Shown: positions 33,458 through 42,641, counted from the first letter of the stretch. The stretch: DNA of 64,000 nt from Arthrobacter sp. FW305-BF8 (GCF_021789315.1 NZ_CP084563.1:4466-68465), one strand, 5' to 3'. Program-made: numbers and translations. The notes: generated from the letters alone by a model not told the origin.

Positions 33458-36400
33458 GGTCAGTGCCCTTCCGTAGCATGTCGTCGACCATCTTCTGCCG
33501 CTCATTCGGGGTCATCCGGGCCAGGTTTCCAACACGGAAGTGACCGGAGCCTTCGATCCACGCCTTGCGCTCGGGTACACCGCCGGAGACCGCCTCGATG
33601 GTGATTCGGTGGAGAATCTCGTTGTGGCTCATCTCGAAGATCTGTGAGGTCAAGATGTGCCGCAGTCTCTCCTCCTGGTCCGGGAACACTTCAGTGAGGC
33701 CGGTGTCGAGACGTCGCACGAGTTCCATCAAGAACAACCCTGCAGTTGAGAACAGGTCGGCGAAGGTCCTGTCAGGGTCGGTGAAGATCCCCGGATCCTC
33801 CTCTGCCAAGGTGTCGACCATGGTCTTAACCACTGGTGGAGGGGTGAAAACCAAGGACGTCTTCTGCTGCGGGATGTACGCGAAAATGTTCTCGGTCTGC
33901 GCGTCGTCGAAGTAATCGGCGAGAGTTTCCTTCTTGTCCAGGAACTCCTGGATGGCTTGGTCGAAGACCGTCTCGTCGAAAAGGCCAGGGATCATCGTCA
34001 CGTTGCCGTTCTCCTCCGCGACTTCCTGGCCGTCACGCAGCAGACGGAACTCAGCCTCGCTGATGCCCGTGATCTCCTCGAACACAGGGCCGGGCGTGTA
34101 GTCGTCGAAGTTGGATAACCGGATGCCGCGATTCCCATATGCCATGAGGAACATGGGGATCGTGCGGGCAAATCCGCGAAGGTGGGAGCGAGCGTCGTCC
34201 ATTGTCTGGTCTGCCCGCCCCTGCTCCTTTTTGGTCTCCTCGCGAGTGACCACCTCGGGTACGATCTCGGCCATCGTCTTGTCTACGATGGCCAGGACGT
34301 TGGCCTTGAACGCTTCGTCTTGCTCTGCCTTCTTGGCCTCAACAGCCTGGGCATCGGCCTCCGTGGCCGCATTCTTTAGCTCGTCCTCGATGTGCTTACT
34401 GGCGATGTTGTGCTCGGTATATGCGCGCTCGACCTGGTGCTTCACGGCCTGCTCGGTGCGCTTGACGTCACGCTGGGCCTGCGCCGCGGTGAGCCCGTAT
34501 GCCTTCGTCAACTCTTCGCGCTTGGAGCGCGTTTGCTCGGTAACCGCCTTGGCGATGGCTGTCGCCGTCGTAGACGCCGGGGCATCGGGCTCGGGCGTAG
34601 GGATCTCCTCGAGGCTGTAGACGGGCTTGCCGAGCTCGGCGACCTTGGGGTTGATAACCGTCTCCACGTCGACCTTGACGTTGCCGTCGAGGTCTGTGGT
34701 GGGCGGCGGCTGTGGAAACTCGATGGACTCCCCAGTGTTGACCTTGCCCTGCTTCGCCGTGGGCAGCTTCTCCAGGATCTCCTTAAAGTGCTCGGAATAC
34801 CGGAAGATGCCTGCCACGTTCGCGAACAACAAATTCGACAGGAAGCCACGGCGCACAACCTCGCGAGCCTTGAACACCTGCGGGAATGTCAGGACCTGGG
34901 AGGCATTGAGCTCTATCATCCGGCCCTCAGCGTCTTCACCCAACACCGGGAAGAAGTTCAGCAGCCGGCCGATATTGTCCTGTCGTGCCCGCTGGTCGCC
35001 CGGGGGGTATGGGTGCAGGTTGTTTGCGAAGGCGTCGAATATGGTCAGCGTACGCTCGGGTGCGAAATCGAAGATGTATGCGTTCTGCTTCTGGAACACG
35101 CGCCCACCGCGCTCGAACGTGCAGGGATTCTGCGCCCGGAACGCCGCCTGCATGTACTGGGCAGGTGAGGACAGGTTCGACAGCATGATGACCGCGGTCC
35201 ACTCCGGCACGGTGACGCCTGTGGTTAGCTGCCCGACAGACAGCGTTATTGTCCTGCCGTCCGACTTCTCGGCCTCGGCAATAGCCATGCGCACCTTGTC
35301 GAGGGACTTGCCTACTGCGACCGGGTCGGTCTCATCCGAGCGTCCGTCGCCGGCCGCCAAGATGATGGTGTAGTCCTTGAAGACGTCGTGCCTCTTAAGG
35401 AGCTTCTCCAGCGCCTTGGCCGAGGCCACGCGGTTGAGCAGCCAGAAGGAGTGGCGAACCTCATCGCGCAGCTCGGGCGTGGAGAACGGGTACTTCTCAT
35501 TGGCCACGAGGCAGTCGAGAAATTTGATGACCTCGAGCTCATGTTCGAAGAAGCCGTTGTCTTTCGTCGCGAAGAACTCGTTGAGGTCGAACGTGTAGTC
35601 GATGTTCTCCTCATCTTCTTTGATGGCGACGCCCTCGGCCAGACGGTCCGTGATCATCCGCGAGATCTGGTAGGTCAACAGGTTCAGCGTCGGCAGCTCC
35701 GCGTACGGGTTCTCCTGGCCGTTGTTCTCCCATTGCTGACGGGCTGTCTGCTCGTCCTCATAGGTCCAGTTGAAGATTTGGTCCTGGTCGAACTTTCCGT
35801 CCGCCAGTGCCTTAAACGGCGTGCCCGACAGGTGCAGTGTCCACTTGCGCTTGATCTGTTCGAACGCGACACCGGTCTTGATGGTGTCGATGCCCTCATG
35901 GGCCTCATCGATCACCAGCAGATCCCAGTCGAACCGTGTAATGTGCTTGAGCTTGTCGTACGTACCGCCGAAGTACTGTGACCCCTTGAGGTCCTGCAGC
36001 GACAGGAACTCCACGATCCGCGGGTCCTCATCCTGATGGTCGCCCGAGAAGGCCCGCCACTGCTCGCGTGTCATAGGCACAGGGCCCGCCAGCGAAGGGG
36101 ACTCCGAGACAAACTTGAACGTCGTTTGGTGACCGATGAAGCGGACGAAGTCATCGTGCCAGGAGTTCGCGACTGCGGGGCGGTTAGTGACAATCAGGAC
36201 CCGCCGGACGTCCAGGGTCCGCATCAGGTCGTATGTCGTCAGTGTCTTGCCGAACCGCGGCTTGGCATTCCAAAGGACCTCGCTCTGCCCTGACTGCTGG
36301 AAAGCAGCCACTGCCTGGTCGACGGCTGCCTGCTGCTCGGGGCGCAGGACGTAGTCCTCTTCCACCCCTGTGCTCAACAAATCAGAGAAATCTTGGCCCG

Positions 36401-36749
36401 CGAAGTCATTGAAGTAATCTAGTGACCTCTTCGGAGCAACCTTAAAGTGATGCCATTCCGTGCGCTTGGGCTGGGTCTCGCGATCGACGCCTTGCTGGTG
36501 AAGATAGGCGTGGAAGTCCTTGTCGGTAAAACGCCCGCCGGTTTCAGACGTGAACAAGGCTCGGCGTGCCCACAGTTTCTTCTTCTCGACGGACAGCTGG
36601 GATGCCTGCTGTGCAATACGGGCGTCGGCGGTCTGCTGTTCCGTGTACCCGATTTTCTCCCAGCCGTCGTACTTGGGGATGTCGGACGTCGTCCATGAGT
36701 AGATCAGCGGCGTGATTTCGCGGAACGTGCTGATGTTCGGACTAGGCAC
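33450..36749 (-). CDS. Restriction protein: GIY-YIG-like nuclease, SF2 helicase and methyltransferase-like C-terminus
   Basis: This 1099-residue protein has three parts. Residues 10-105 resemble a GIY-YIG nuclease: PLIYSWTTSD, then KIGYT (32-36), Arg44 in ARIAQQ, Glu69 in FTSETGGRF and RTEWHHF. Residues 130-620 are an SF2 translocase with AKPRFGKT (162-169) and DEAH (281-284) and later VGQLTTGVTVPEW and AAFRAQNP. After a charged coiled-coil stretch (about 740-850), the C-terminus holds VFTPPPVVKTMVD and ADLFSTAGLFL (997-1007), a degenerate SAM-binding motif I. It would translocate on and cut unmodified DNA. It overlaps both neighbours. Confidence 0.85.
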   Translation of the reverse strand: MPSPNISTFREITPLIYSWTTSDIPKYDGWEKIGYTEQQTADARIAQQASQLSVEKKKLWARRALFTSETGGRFTDKDFHAYLHQQGVDRETQPKRTEWHHFKVAPKRSLDYFNDFAGQDFSDLLSTGVEEDYVLRPEQQAAVDQAVAAFQQSGQSEVLWNAKPRFGKTLTTYDLMRTLDVRRVLIVTNRPAVANSWHDDFVRFIGHQTTFKFVSESPSLAGPVPMTREQWRAFSGDHQDEDPRIVEFLSLQDLKGSQYFGGTYDKLKHITRFDWDLLVIDEAHEGIDTIKTGVAFEQIKRKWTLHLSGTPFKALADGKFDQDQIFNWTYEDEQTARQQWENNGQENPYAELPTLNLLTYQISRMITDRLAEGVAIKEDEENIDYTFDLNEFFATKDNGFFEHELEVIKFLDCLVANEKYPFSTPELRDEVRHSFWLLNRVASAKALEKLLKRHDVFKDYTIILAAGDGRSDETDPVAVGKSLDKVRMAIAEAEKSDGRTITLSVGQLTTGVTVPEWTAVIMLSNLSSPAQYMQAAFRAQNPCTFERGGRVFQKQNAYIFDFAPERTLTIFDAFANNLHPYPPGDQRARQDNIGRLLNFFPVLGEDAEGRMIELNASQVLTFPQVFKAREVVRRGFLSNLLFANVAGIFRYSEHFKEILEKLPTAKQGKVNTGESIEFPQPPPTTDLDGNVKVDVETVINPKVAELGKPVYSLEEIPTPEPDAPASTTATAIAKAVTEQTRSKREELTKAYGLTAAQAQRDVKRTEQAVKHQVERAYTEHNIASKHIEDELKNAATEADAQAVEAKKAEQDEAFKANVLAIVDKTMAEIVPEVVTREETKKEQGRADQTMDDARSHLRGFARTIPMFLMAYGNRGIRLSNFDDYTPGPVFEEITGISEAEFRLLRDGQEVAEENGNVTMIPGLFDETVFDQAIQEFLDKKETLADYFDDAQTENIFAYIPQQKTSLVFTPPPVVKTMVDTLAEEDPGIFTDPDRTFADLFSTAGLFLMELVRRLDTGLTEVFPDQEERLRHILTSQIFEMSHNEILHRITIEAVSGGVPERKAWIEGSGHFRVGNLARMTPNERQKMVDDMLRKGTDHD

Positions 36750-37404
36750 CGGCCCTCACTTTCTTGTGGACCTTGTCGATCCGGCACACTTGATAGCTGT
36801 CGTAGAAGGTGAAATCGAAGCCGCCGTCGTCGCGTAACGAGGCGAGTGTGAACGGCTCACGCTGCACCATGCCTGGGGCTCCTTCAACCCGGTTCCACCA
36901 CGAGAACTGGATGTCCTGGCCCTCCGAGTTCTGGCCGGTTAGGGTGTTCCCGCGGGCGATGTTCGTGTCGATGAGAAACACTGCCGCCCGGCGTAGGTCG
37001 GTGTTCGGGCCGCAGGGAGTGCCGTGGGTTTGGTGGAAGCCCAGGAACTCGGCGAGCATGATCGCCTTCGCGTCCTGGTGGTTGTCCTCAAGCAGCTCGA
37101 TGCCGTAGATAGAGGCCAGTGCGAACAACGACTCTTCCGGCCACTCCTCGACCGGGTACCGCTTCTCGATCGCGTTAAGCTTGCGACGCAGGATCGCGAC
37201 CAGGAAGTTGCCGTCCCCCGCTGCAGGTTCAAGGAAGGTCTTGTCGACGAAGTCGCGGCCGGCCTCCAACTCATCGCGGACCAAGTCGAGCATCCGGTTG
37301 ACCATGTGACGTGGGGTGAAGACCTCCCCATAGCTCTTGACCCGATGGCGCGACTTCACGACCAGCTCCTCAATGAAAGTCTCTGTCACCGTCACTGGCG
37401 CCAC
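36742..37404 (-). CDS. N6-DNA methyltransferase-like protein (SAM-binding half)
   Basis: The 220 residues from GTG 37404 begin with VKSYGEVFTPRHMVNRMLDLV and the SAM-binding motif I FLEPAAGDGNFLVAI, then SIYGIELLEDNHQDAKAIM and TNIARGNTLTG. No NPPY/F motif IV follows, so this protein alone should not methylate; the motif IV is in the third gene of the cluster. It is first in the operon, with GAGG ahead of the GTG, and overlaps the nuclease-helicase gene by 8 nt. Confidence 0.88.
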   Translation of the reverse strand: MAPVTVTETFIEELVVKSRHRVKSYGEVFTPRHMVNRMLDLVRDELEAGRDFVDKTFLEPAAGDGNFLVAILRRKLNAIEKRYPVEEWPEESLFALASIYGIELLEDNHQDAKAIMLAEFLGFHQTHGTPCGPNTDLRRAAVFLIDTNIARGNTLTGQNSEGQDIQFSWWNRVEGAPGMVQREPFTLASLRDDGGFDFTFYDSYQVCRIDKVHKKVRAGA

Positions 37405-37815
37405 CCGTGCCTCAATGTATGAACGGAGCCCGTGGCGTAGGGGTCGTCGGTCGCTGACCGGTCATCTCGTGATGGCGACACATGCACTCCAATTCTGCAA
37501 GCCGAGTCTTCGGGCAATGATCGGCTGGGGCCCCAACCGGAAGGCGTTGCGAGCAAAGCGCCAACCCTGCCTAACATTACCTGCGAGATCTCGAGGTCCT
37601 TGGCTGCCGACTCATGGCTTCTGCAGGAACTTCGCCTGGGGTCGCCATCCCGGCCCCTGACGCTACTCTGGTATCGGTCAGCAGGGGCCGTCAGCGGCCG
37701 CTGCGGTGGGCAGCAGCCCCTCCTCCGTAAGGTCCACAAGCATCTGTTGGTTGCTCTGTCCTAGCCAGGGGCTACCATTGAATCTTATCGAACAGATATT
37801 CGAATAAGGTGTGTT
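37405..37815. promoter_or_regulatory. Divergent intergenic region with a LexA (SOS) box at 37789-37802
   Basis: No gene is supported in these 411 bp. CGAAC-AGAT-ATTCG matches the actinobacterial LexA consensus CGAAC-N4-GTTCG at all but one position and lies 14 bp before the umuD start, where LexA would block transcription. The promoter of the restriction cluster must also lie here but was not resolved. Confidence 0.8.
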
Positions 37816-38247
37816 GTGGGCGTGATTATTGGTCCCCGCATGATAGATGCGGGCGCTTCGTTGTTGTCGGTGCTGGTCTCTCCGGTGCCGGTGGCGGCGG
37901 GGTTCCCGTCGCCGGCGCAGGACTACTTTGATGGCCGGCTCGACCTGAACGCGCACCTGATTAAAGACGTCACGAGCACCTATGTGGTGCGGGTCTCCGG
38001 AGAGTCGATGACCGGCGCCGGGATCAGCGACGGGGATGAGCTGATCGTGAACCGTGCCCTGGAGCCGCACGACGGGGCCGTGGTCGTGGCCGTACTGGAC
38101 GGGGAGCTGACCATCAAGCGTCTGCGGATCACACCCACCGGTGTGGTGCTTCAAGCGGAAAACCCGGCGTACCCGGACATCGAGGTCCCTGCCCTCTCGG
38201 ACCTGACCATCTGGGGTGTAGCGACCAGGTGCTTACATCATGTCTAA
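37816..38247 (+). CDS. umuD: UmuD-like SOS mutagenesis protein (S24 peptidase)
   Basis: This 143-residue protein has the self-cleavage site AAGF (Ala28-Gly29), the catalytic Ser64 in SGESM and Lys101 in TIKRLR, at nearly the same spacing as E. coli UmuD (Ser60, Lys97). After RecA-stimulated cleavage it would partner UmuC in translesion synthesis. GTG 37816 follows AAGG. The gene is controlled by the LexA box just upstream and followed by umuC. Confidence 0.93.
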   Translation: MGVIIGPRMIDAGASLLSVLVSPVPVAAGFPSPAQDYFDGRLDLNAHLIKDVTSTYVVRVSGESMTGAGISDGDELIVNRALEPHDGAVVVAVLDGELTIKRLRITPTGVVLQAENPAYPDIEVPALSDLTIWGVATRCLHHV

Positions 38248-38276
38248 CGCGCGCTTTTCCATTAAGCGGGAACGAA

Positions 38277-39596
38277 ATGCCTCTTCTGCGGTGCTGGATG
38301 TCTAAGCCGGCATTGATGCGGCACATGCCCCAGATCGCGCACGTTGACGTGAACTGCTTCTACGCCTCCGCGGAGCGGGCGTTCAACCCTTCCCTGGAGG
38401 GCAAGCCCGTGATCGTGCTGTCCAACAATGACGGGTGCGCTGTTACCCGCTCCCCCGAAGCCAAAGCCTTGGGCATCGGCATGGGCGATCCCTGGTTCAA
38501 GCTCGCCCCGCGGGCGAAGGAATGGGGCCTGGTCGCGTTGTCCAGCAATTACGAGCTGTACGGGGACATCAGTGCCAGGGTGATGGACTTGCTGGGCCGG
38601 TACTCGGCTTGGCTGGAGGTCTACAGCATCGACGAAGCCTTCCTCGGCGTCAAAGGCACTCCCGACGAACTGGCCGCGATGGGCCGGTCCATGAAGGCGG
38701 CCGTCCGGCGGAACGTCGGAGTGCCGGTCTGTGTCGGGATCGCACCGACGAAGACGCTGGCAAAGTTGGCCAACAAGTGGGCGAAGAACAACAAAGCCTT
38801 CGCCGGGGTGTGCCACTGGGACTCCGTTCCCGCTGCCGAGCGGGAGGCCCTGCTGGGCCGGCTGTCCGTCGAGGAAGTGTGGGGCATCGCCGGCCGGCTG
38901 ACCCGGCGGCTGAACGTAATGGGCATCTTCACCATCGCCGACCTGGTCCGGGCCGACCCGGTCACGATCCGGGACAAGTTCAACGTGGTCATGATGCGCA
39001 CCGTCTTGGAACTGCAGGGCACTCCCTGCATCCCCATGGAGGAAGAACGGATCGGTCGGGACCAGCTGATCTTCTCCCGCTCCTTCGCCAAACCCATCAC
39101 CACGGCCGCGGGGATCCGGCAGGTCATGAGCGTCTACGGACAGCAAGCCTCAGCGCGGCTGGCCAAACACAGGCTGCAGGCCAAGGTCCTGACCGCGTTT
39201 GCCGGCACCTCGCACTTCAACCCCAACGACACCTCGTACCCCTCGGTGTGCGTTCCGTTGCCGATGCCCACGGCCGACCCGGTGATCCTGACAAAGGCCG
39301 GCCACGCTCTCCTGCCCCGGATTGTCGAGGGCGTCCGGTACGCCCGGGCAGGGATCATGGTCACCGACCTGCGCCCCACCGGCAACCAGGCGCCGCTGTC
39401 ACTGTTCGAGAACCCGCACGAGGAACGCCACATCGGAACCCTGCTGGAGGACGTCACCCGCCGGTACGGGCGCGGTTCCATCGGCCTGGGCCACGGCGGG
39501 ATCAGGGGCGGGCCGGACTGGACCATGAAACGCGACATGCTCTCCCCCAGATACACCACCCACTGGGACGAACTCCCCCTCGTCAAAGCCGCCTAA
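38277..39596 (+). CDS. umuC: UmuC-like Y-family DNA polymerase
   Basis: This 439-residue error-prone polymerase has catalytic motifs HVDVNCFYASAERAF and YSIDEAFL, the fingers motif SNNDGCAVTRSPEAKALGIGMG and a helix-hairpin-helix (VEEVWGIAGRLTRRLNVMGI). The C-terminal little-finger region is complete. Starts at 38277, 38298 and 38325 are all possible, and none has a clear ribosome-binding site; conserved sequence begins at IAHVDVN just after 38325. It is co-transcribed with umuD and the DUF6504 gene as a plasmid SOS cassette. Confidence 0.95.
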   Translation: MPLLRCWMSKPALMRHMPQIAHVDVNCFYASAERAFNPSLEGKPVIVLSNNDGCAVTRSPEAKALGIGMGDPWFKLAPRAKEWGLVALSSNYELYGDISARVMDLLGRYSAWLEVYSIDEAFLGVKGTPDELAAMGRSMKAAVRRNVGVPVCVGIAPTKTLAKLANKWAKNNKAFAGVCHWDSVPAAEREALLGRLSVEEVWGIAGRLTRRLNVMGIFTIADLVRADPVTIRDKFNVVMMRTVLELQGTPCIPMEEERIGRDQLIFSRSFAKPITTAAGIRQVMSVYGQQASARLAKHRLQAKVLTAFAGTSHFNPNDTSYPSVCVPLPMPTADPVILTKAGHALLPRIVEGVRYARAGIMVTDLRPTGNQAPLSLFENPHEERHIGTLLEDVTRRYGRGSIGLGHGGIRGGPDWTMKRDMLSPRYTTHWDELPLVKAA

Positions 39597-39629
39597 CCAC
39601 ACCCCAGCACCACCAAGGAACTAAACCTC

Positions 39630-39944
39630 ATGACCGTCACCACAGAAGCCCCCACCCTCAACGCATCAGTGGACGTCCGCTTCACCACCGCAGGCACTCC
39701 CCTGGCCGTCCGCTACGACGGCCGCATCTGGGCCGTCACCGAAGAACCTGTCCACTGGTTCACCAGGGACTCATGGTGGGAGACCCGCCGAAGTGTCCCC
39801 GTAGGCGTAGGAAACGTCGTCGACATCGAACACTGGCGTGTCCAGGTTCGTCTCGGCGGGTCCGACTCGCAGCTGCGGACCTTTGAACTGCGCCGCGAAC
39901 CCCTTGCGGAACAGTGGCTGCTGGAGGCCATCACTGATTGCTGA
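39630..39944 (+). CDS. DUF6504-like protein of the SOS cassette
   Basis: This 104-residue beta-rich protein has VDVRFTTAGTPLAVRYDGRIWAVTEEPVHWFTRDSWWE and WRVQVRLGG, then TFELRREPLAEQWLLE. This matches small proteins that accompany translesion polymerases in actinobacteria (DUF6504). It starts 33 bp after umuC on the same strand. The role is unknown; it may regulate or bind the polymerase. A short stretch at about 39990 repeats its TFELRR coding sequence, which looks like a decayed partial duplication. Confidence 0.8.
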   Translation: MTVTTEAPTLNASVDVRFTTAGTPLAVRYDGRIWAVTEEPVHWFTRDSWWETRRSVPVGVGNVVDIEHWRVQVRLGGSDSQLRTFELRREPLAEQWLLEAITDC

Positions 39945-40085
39945 ACCCGATCATGCGTAGCGTACGGCCATGGGAATCGGCGCTGCGGCACGTTCGAGCT
40001 GCGCCGCGGTGCGCGTCGAAGGGTCTACCAGGCACCTCGGGCAGATGGGGCTGCACTTGAGTGTGGCCAGGGTGGCCCATGGATG

Positions 40086-40475
40086 CTAGTCGATGATTTG
40101 GACCTTGACATCCGTTTGATGGTCAACACCTGCATAGTTCAAATATCCACGAAGCTTGGGAGATACACCGAGGTCGTCGAGAGGTTCGGAAGGAAGGGGT
40201 GTGTGAATCACCCGCGCGTCGTCACCAACAGGTACGTATTCGAAGTTTTCCTGTCGGACTGCGTTGTGATCGAACACAAAGTTTGCGATGCACTCACCGT
40301 CTAAAAACTTAACACCGAGCTGGCGGATTGTTCGGTCGTCCCTGCTTGCTCCGTGAATGCCGATCAGGAATGTGTCCGACTGGGGCACAGGTCCGCTCAG
40401 TTCATATTTCACAATGAAGGACCCGTTGCCTGGGTACAGGGAAACAGAAGTGAGTGAAGGCACTGTGGTTGTCAT
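40086..40475 (-). CDS. Hypothetical protein, 129 residues
   Basis: The family is not recognised. It is beta-rich and soluble: VSLYPGNGSFIVKYELSGPVPQSDTFLIGIHGAS, CIANFVFDHNAV, and a C-terminus GVDHQTDVKVQIID. The overall look is an immunoglobulin- or C2-like beta sandwich. Its codon use is less GC-biased than that of the SOS cassette beside it, which fits an acquired island gene. No partner gene overlaps it. Confidence 0.65.
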   Translation of the reverse strand: MTTTVPSLTSVSLYPGNGSFIVKYELSGPVPQSDTFLIGIHGASRDDRTIRQLGVKFLDGECIANFVFDHNAVRQENFEYVPVGDDARVIHTPLPSEPLDDLGVSPKLRGYLNYAGVDHQTDVKVQIID

Positions 40476-40689
40476 TCACACAGCCTACTGTGCACCGAAT
40501 GCGGCCCAGCCCCGATCCCTAAATGCTCCCCACGCCGCGAGCGGATCGCAACCAGGTCATTCGTCCGGGCCACCAGGCCCTCGCCGGGGGGTGGTTCGGC
40601 CTTCTGGCACGACGACCGCTGGTTCATCGTCGGCTGTCACAGCCCCTACTAAAATTTGAAGAGATCGCAACAGGACGGACGGACCCAAC

Positions 40690-41220
40690 ATGCGTTACAC
40701 GAATGAAGGCCAAATCAAGCAGGAGCTTGGAATCGAGTCCTGGAGGAATCTCTCCAAAGCGAAAATGATCAAGTTCGCCATGATGATGCCCGACATGGAT
40801 GCGGAACTGGCGCTGAAGATCGTTGAACAGTTCCCCGTGTTCGCAGATTTTGCCACTGGCGTCGTAGGTGCAATGAAGAAGATGCACAAGACAACGCTGT
40901 TCGCCAATAAGGAGAGCCAGGATCGTTTCCACGAATCCTGCCAACAGACGCGAGACATAATTCAAAGGCAGCTCAATCAGGATGGGCTGAGCTTCGAGGA
41001 AAGGAAGTACTACCTCGAACAGATCATGGAAATTCTAAAGCTAGAGTCCCAAAAAGATAGCGAGAATAAGCAGTTCCTGCATGCAGGCCTCAAGAATATG
41101 CTGGGCTTCGCTATGGCGGGGATCGCGTTTGGCGTAGTTGTTCTCGGCGGTAAAGCAACAATCGAACGCAAAGACAGTCCTGAAGGCAAAGACAGCACCG
41201 AAAGCTTCCTAGAGTCTTAA
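40690..41220 (+). CDS. Hypothetical coiled-coil protein with a C-terminal membrane segment, 176 residues
   Basis: The family is not recognised. The first 130 residues are charged helices (LGIESWRNLSKAKMIKFAMMMPDMDAELALKIVEQF, RDIIQRQLNQDGLSFEERKYYLEQIMEILKLE). One membrane segment follows (MLGFAMAGIAFGVVVLGG, about 136-153), then a charged tail with DSPEGKDSTES. Composition is AT-richer than the plasmid backbone. The fold plan, sensor helices plus a single anchor, is seen in some abortive-infection effectors, but the assignment is not supported by any motif. Confidence 0.7.
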   Translation: MRYTNEGQIKQELGIESWRNLSKAKMIKFAMMMPDMDAELALKIVEQFPVFADFATGVVGAMKKMHKTTLFANKESQDRFHESCQQTRDIIQRQLNQDGLSFEERKYYLEQIMEILKLESQKDSENKQFLHAGLKNMLGFAMAGIAFGVVVLGGKATIERKDSPEGKDSTESFLES

Positions 41221-41319
41221 CCTCTTGCCCAGGCTACGTCACCGACCTGGGTCCTTAGACCATTGGAAGGACCTGGCACCGCTCCTGGATTGAACGTGTT
41301 GGCCATACCCAGAGCCGGT

Positions 41320-41787
41320 CTAGGTGCCGGTTTCCTTCACCAAAACGCCGCTTCGCTCTATCCACCACACCTCAATTTGAGCTGCGTCCAAAGATCCCTT
41401 TGTCTGTGCATACAACTCAAGGTAGCGAGGGACCATCGGAAGTACGATTACGCTCACCCACTCCGGTTCAGCACATCGCAGCTTCATGGCCGCAAGGATC
41501 GCCTTGGCATACCAATTGCCCGCCTGCCCCCGCGGATTTGCTTTCTTCTTTTCCCCTGCCCGCCTTGGATCCGCATACCCGACTGTGGGATAACCTTTGA
41601 CCTCAGCTCCCAGTATTTGTCCATCGAAGTCAGCGATGACGTCAATGCCACTTTCACGCAAGGCAGTATTCTTCGCGGACTGGATCCGCCACCCGCGGTT
41701 AACTAGTGCGCTAACCAAGGCCTTCTGCACGTTCGCTTCCGTATGCCACGGATCCGATTGCTCCAGGGAGTCAAACAGTTCTGTCAC
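41320..41787 (-). CDS. PD-(D/E)XK nuclease-like protein
   Basis: This 155-residue protein has a recognisable restriction-endonuclease-type core: NVQKALVSALVNRGWRIQSAKN, then the catalytic GIDVIADFDGQILGAEVKGYP with Asp in GIDV and E-x-K in AEVKGY, and a following helix, AGNWYAKAILAAMKL. It would cut or bind DNA. It overlaps the preceding gene by ATGA, so the two products are probably made together and may form one complex. It is likely a two-gene defence or DNA-processing unit. Confidence 0.75.
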   Translation of the reverse strand: MTELFDSLEQSDPWHTEANVQKALVSALVNRGWRIQSAKNTALRESGIDVIADFDGQILGAEVKGYPTVGYADPRRAGEKKKANPRGQAGNWYAKAILAAMKLRCAEPEWVSVIVLPMVPRYLELYAQTKGSLDAAQIEVWWIERSGVLVKETGT

Positions 41788-42641
41788 TCGCCGTCCACCA
41801 ACTCAGGAATGTCTATCCACTCCGACCTCCAAGCGCAGCCGGCGCAAACATTGGACTCCTTATAGGCCTCTCTTTCAGCATCGTGCTGGATCTCATTGTG
41901 TAGCCGATAAGAGTCACAACGTGGGCAACGGTCAGGTTCGCCAACTTCTTGCCGCCGAATCAGCTTCCCAAAAGTAGCGATGAGATGAGAAGTGGCCTCC
42001 AGCACGAGGTCAGCGTCCATCGCGGTCGCGTTCGAGTCATGCTGCAACCAGACCGTAAGATCCCAAGTCTTGTCCACCAAGGCTTTGAGATATCTCCTCA
42101 ATCGTCCGTCAGTAAGAGAATCAGCGAAGATGTTAGCCCAGCCTTTAAAATCGGCTGCCTTTGGTGGATCTAATACTTCCCCCAACCAGGGTGCTGATTG
42201 ATGACTCTTCGCCAAAGCAATCAGCGAGTCCCGGCATTTGATACCCACAGATTGAAAGTCTTCTGCCTCCGACGCCTCATTCATGGTTTCCAGAGCATCA
42301 CGGAACCGTCTCCACGCAGCGGAAACGTGCTCTTCCTGCCCTTTCTCCATGTCGCCGCGCATACGCTCGGCTAGGAAAGTCCCTAGACCAATATGAAAGA
42401 TGAGTGCTTGCTCAGCGTCGGGAAAGTCAGTTTGGAGGTAAAGATTGGTCGGCTCCGTGATTACCCACCACCTTGTCTCTGTGCAGTGCACGTCAAAGAC
42501 ATCATGTGTCCGACCCAAGATTCGGTGGGATCGTACCCTCTGGACAAGGGTCACTTGGTCGTCGTCCGGTGACTCGAGATTGACGTAATCGCGGATGGCG
42601 CGGGCCTCCGGTCCAAGTACATCATCAATCATCAAATACAT
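41784..42641 (-). CDS. Hypothetical protein with C-terminal zinc ribbon, partner of the nuclease-like protein
   Basis: The family of this 285-residue protein is not recognised. The N-terminal part has a beta-rich segment (DDQVTLVQRVRSHRILGRTHDVFDVHC). The middle is helical (SVGIKCRDSLIALAKSH, then LRRYLKALVDKTWDLTVWLQHD), and the C-terminus holds a zinc ribbon, RCPRCDSYRLH then SNVCAGCAWRSEW. It precedes and overlaps the PD-(D/E)XK gene by ATGA. The zinc ribbon could recognise nucleic acid and direct the nuclease. Confidence 0.72.
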   Translation of the reverse strand: MYLMIDDVLGPEARAIRDYVNLESPDDDQVTLVQRVRSHRILGRTHDVFDVHCTETRWWVITEPTNLYLQTDFPDAEQALIFHIGLGTFLAERMRGDMEKGQEEHVSAAWRRFRDALETMNEASEAEDFQSVGIKCRDSLIALAKSHQSAPWLGEVLDPPKAADFKGWANIFADSLTDGRLRRYLKALVDKTWDLTVWLQHDSNATAMDADLVLEATSHLIATFGKLIRRQEVGEPDRCPRCDSYRLHNEIQHDAEREAYKESNVCAGCAWRSEWIDIPELVDGE

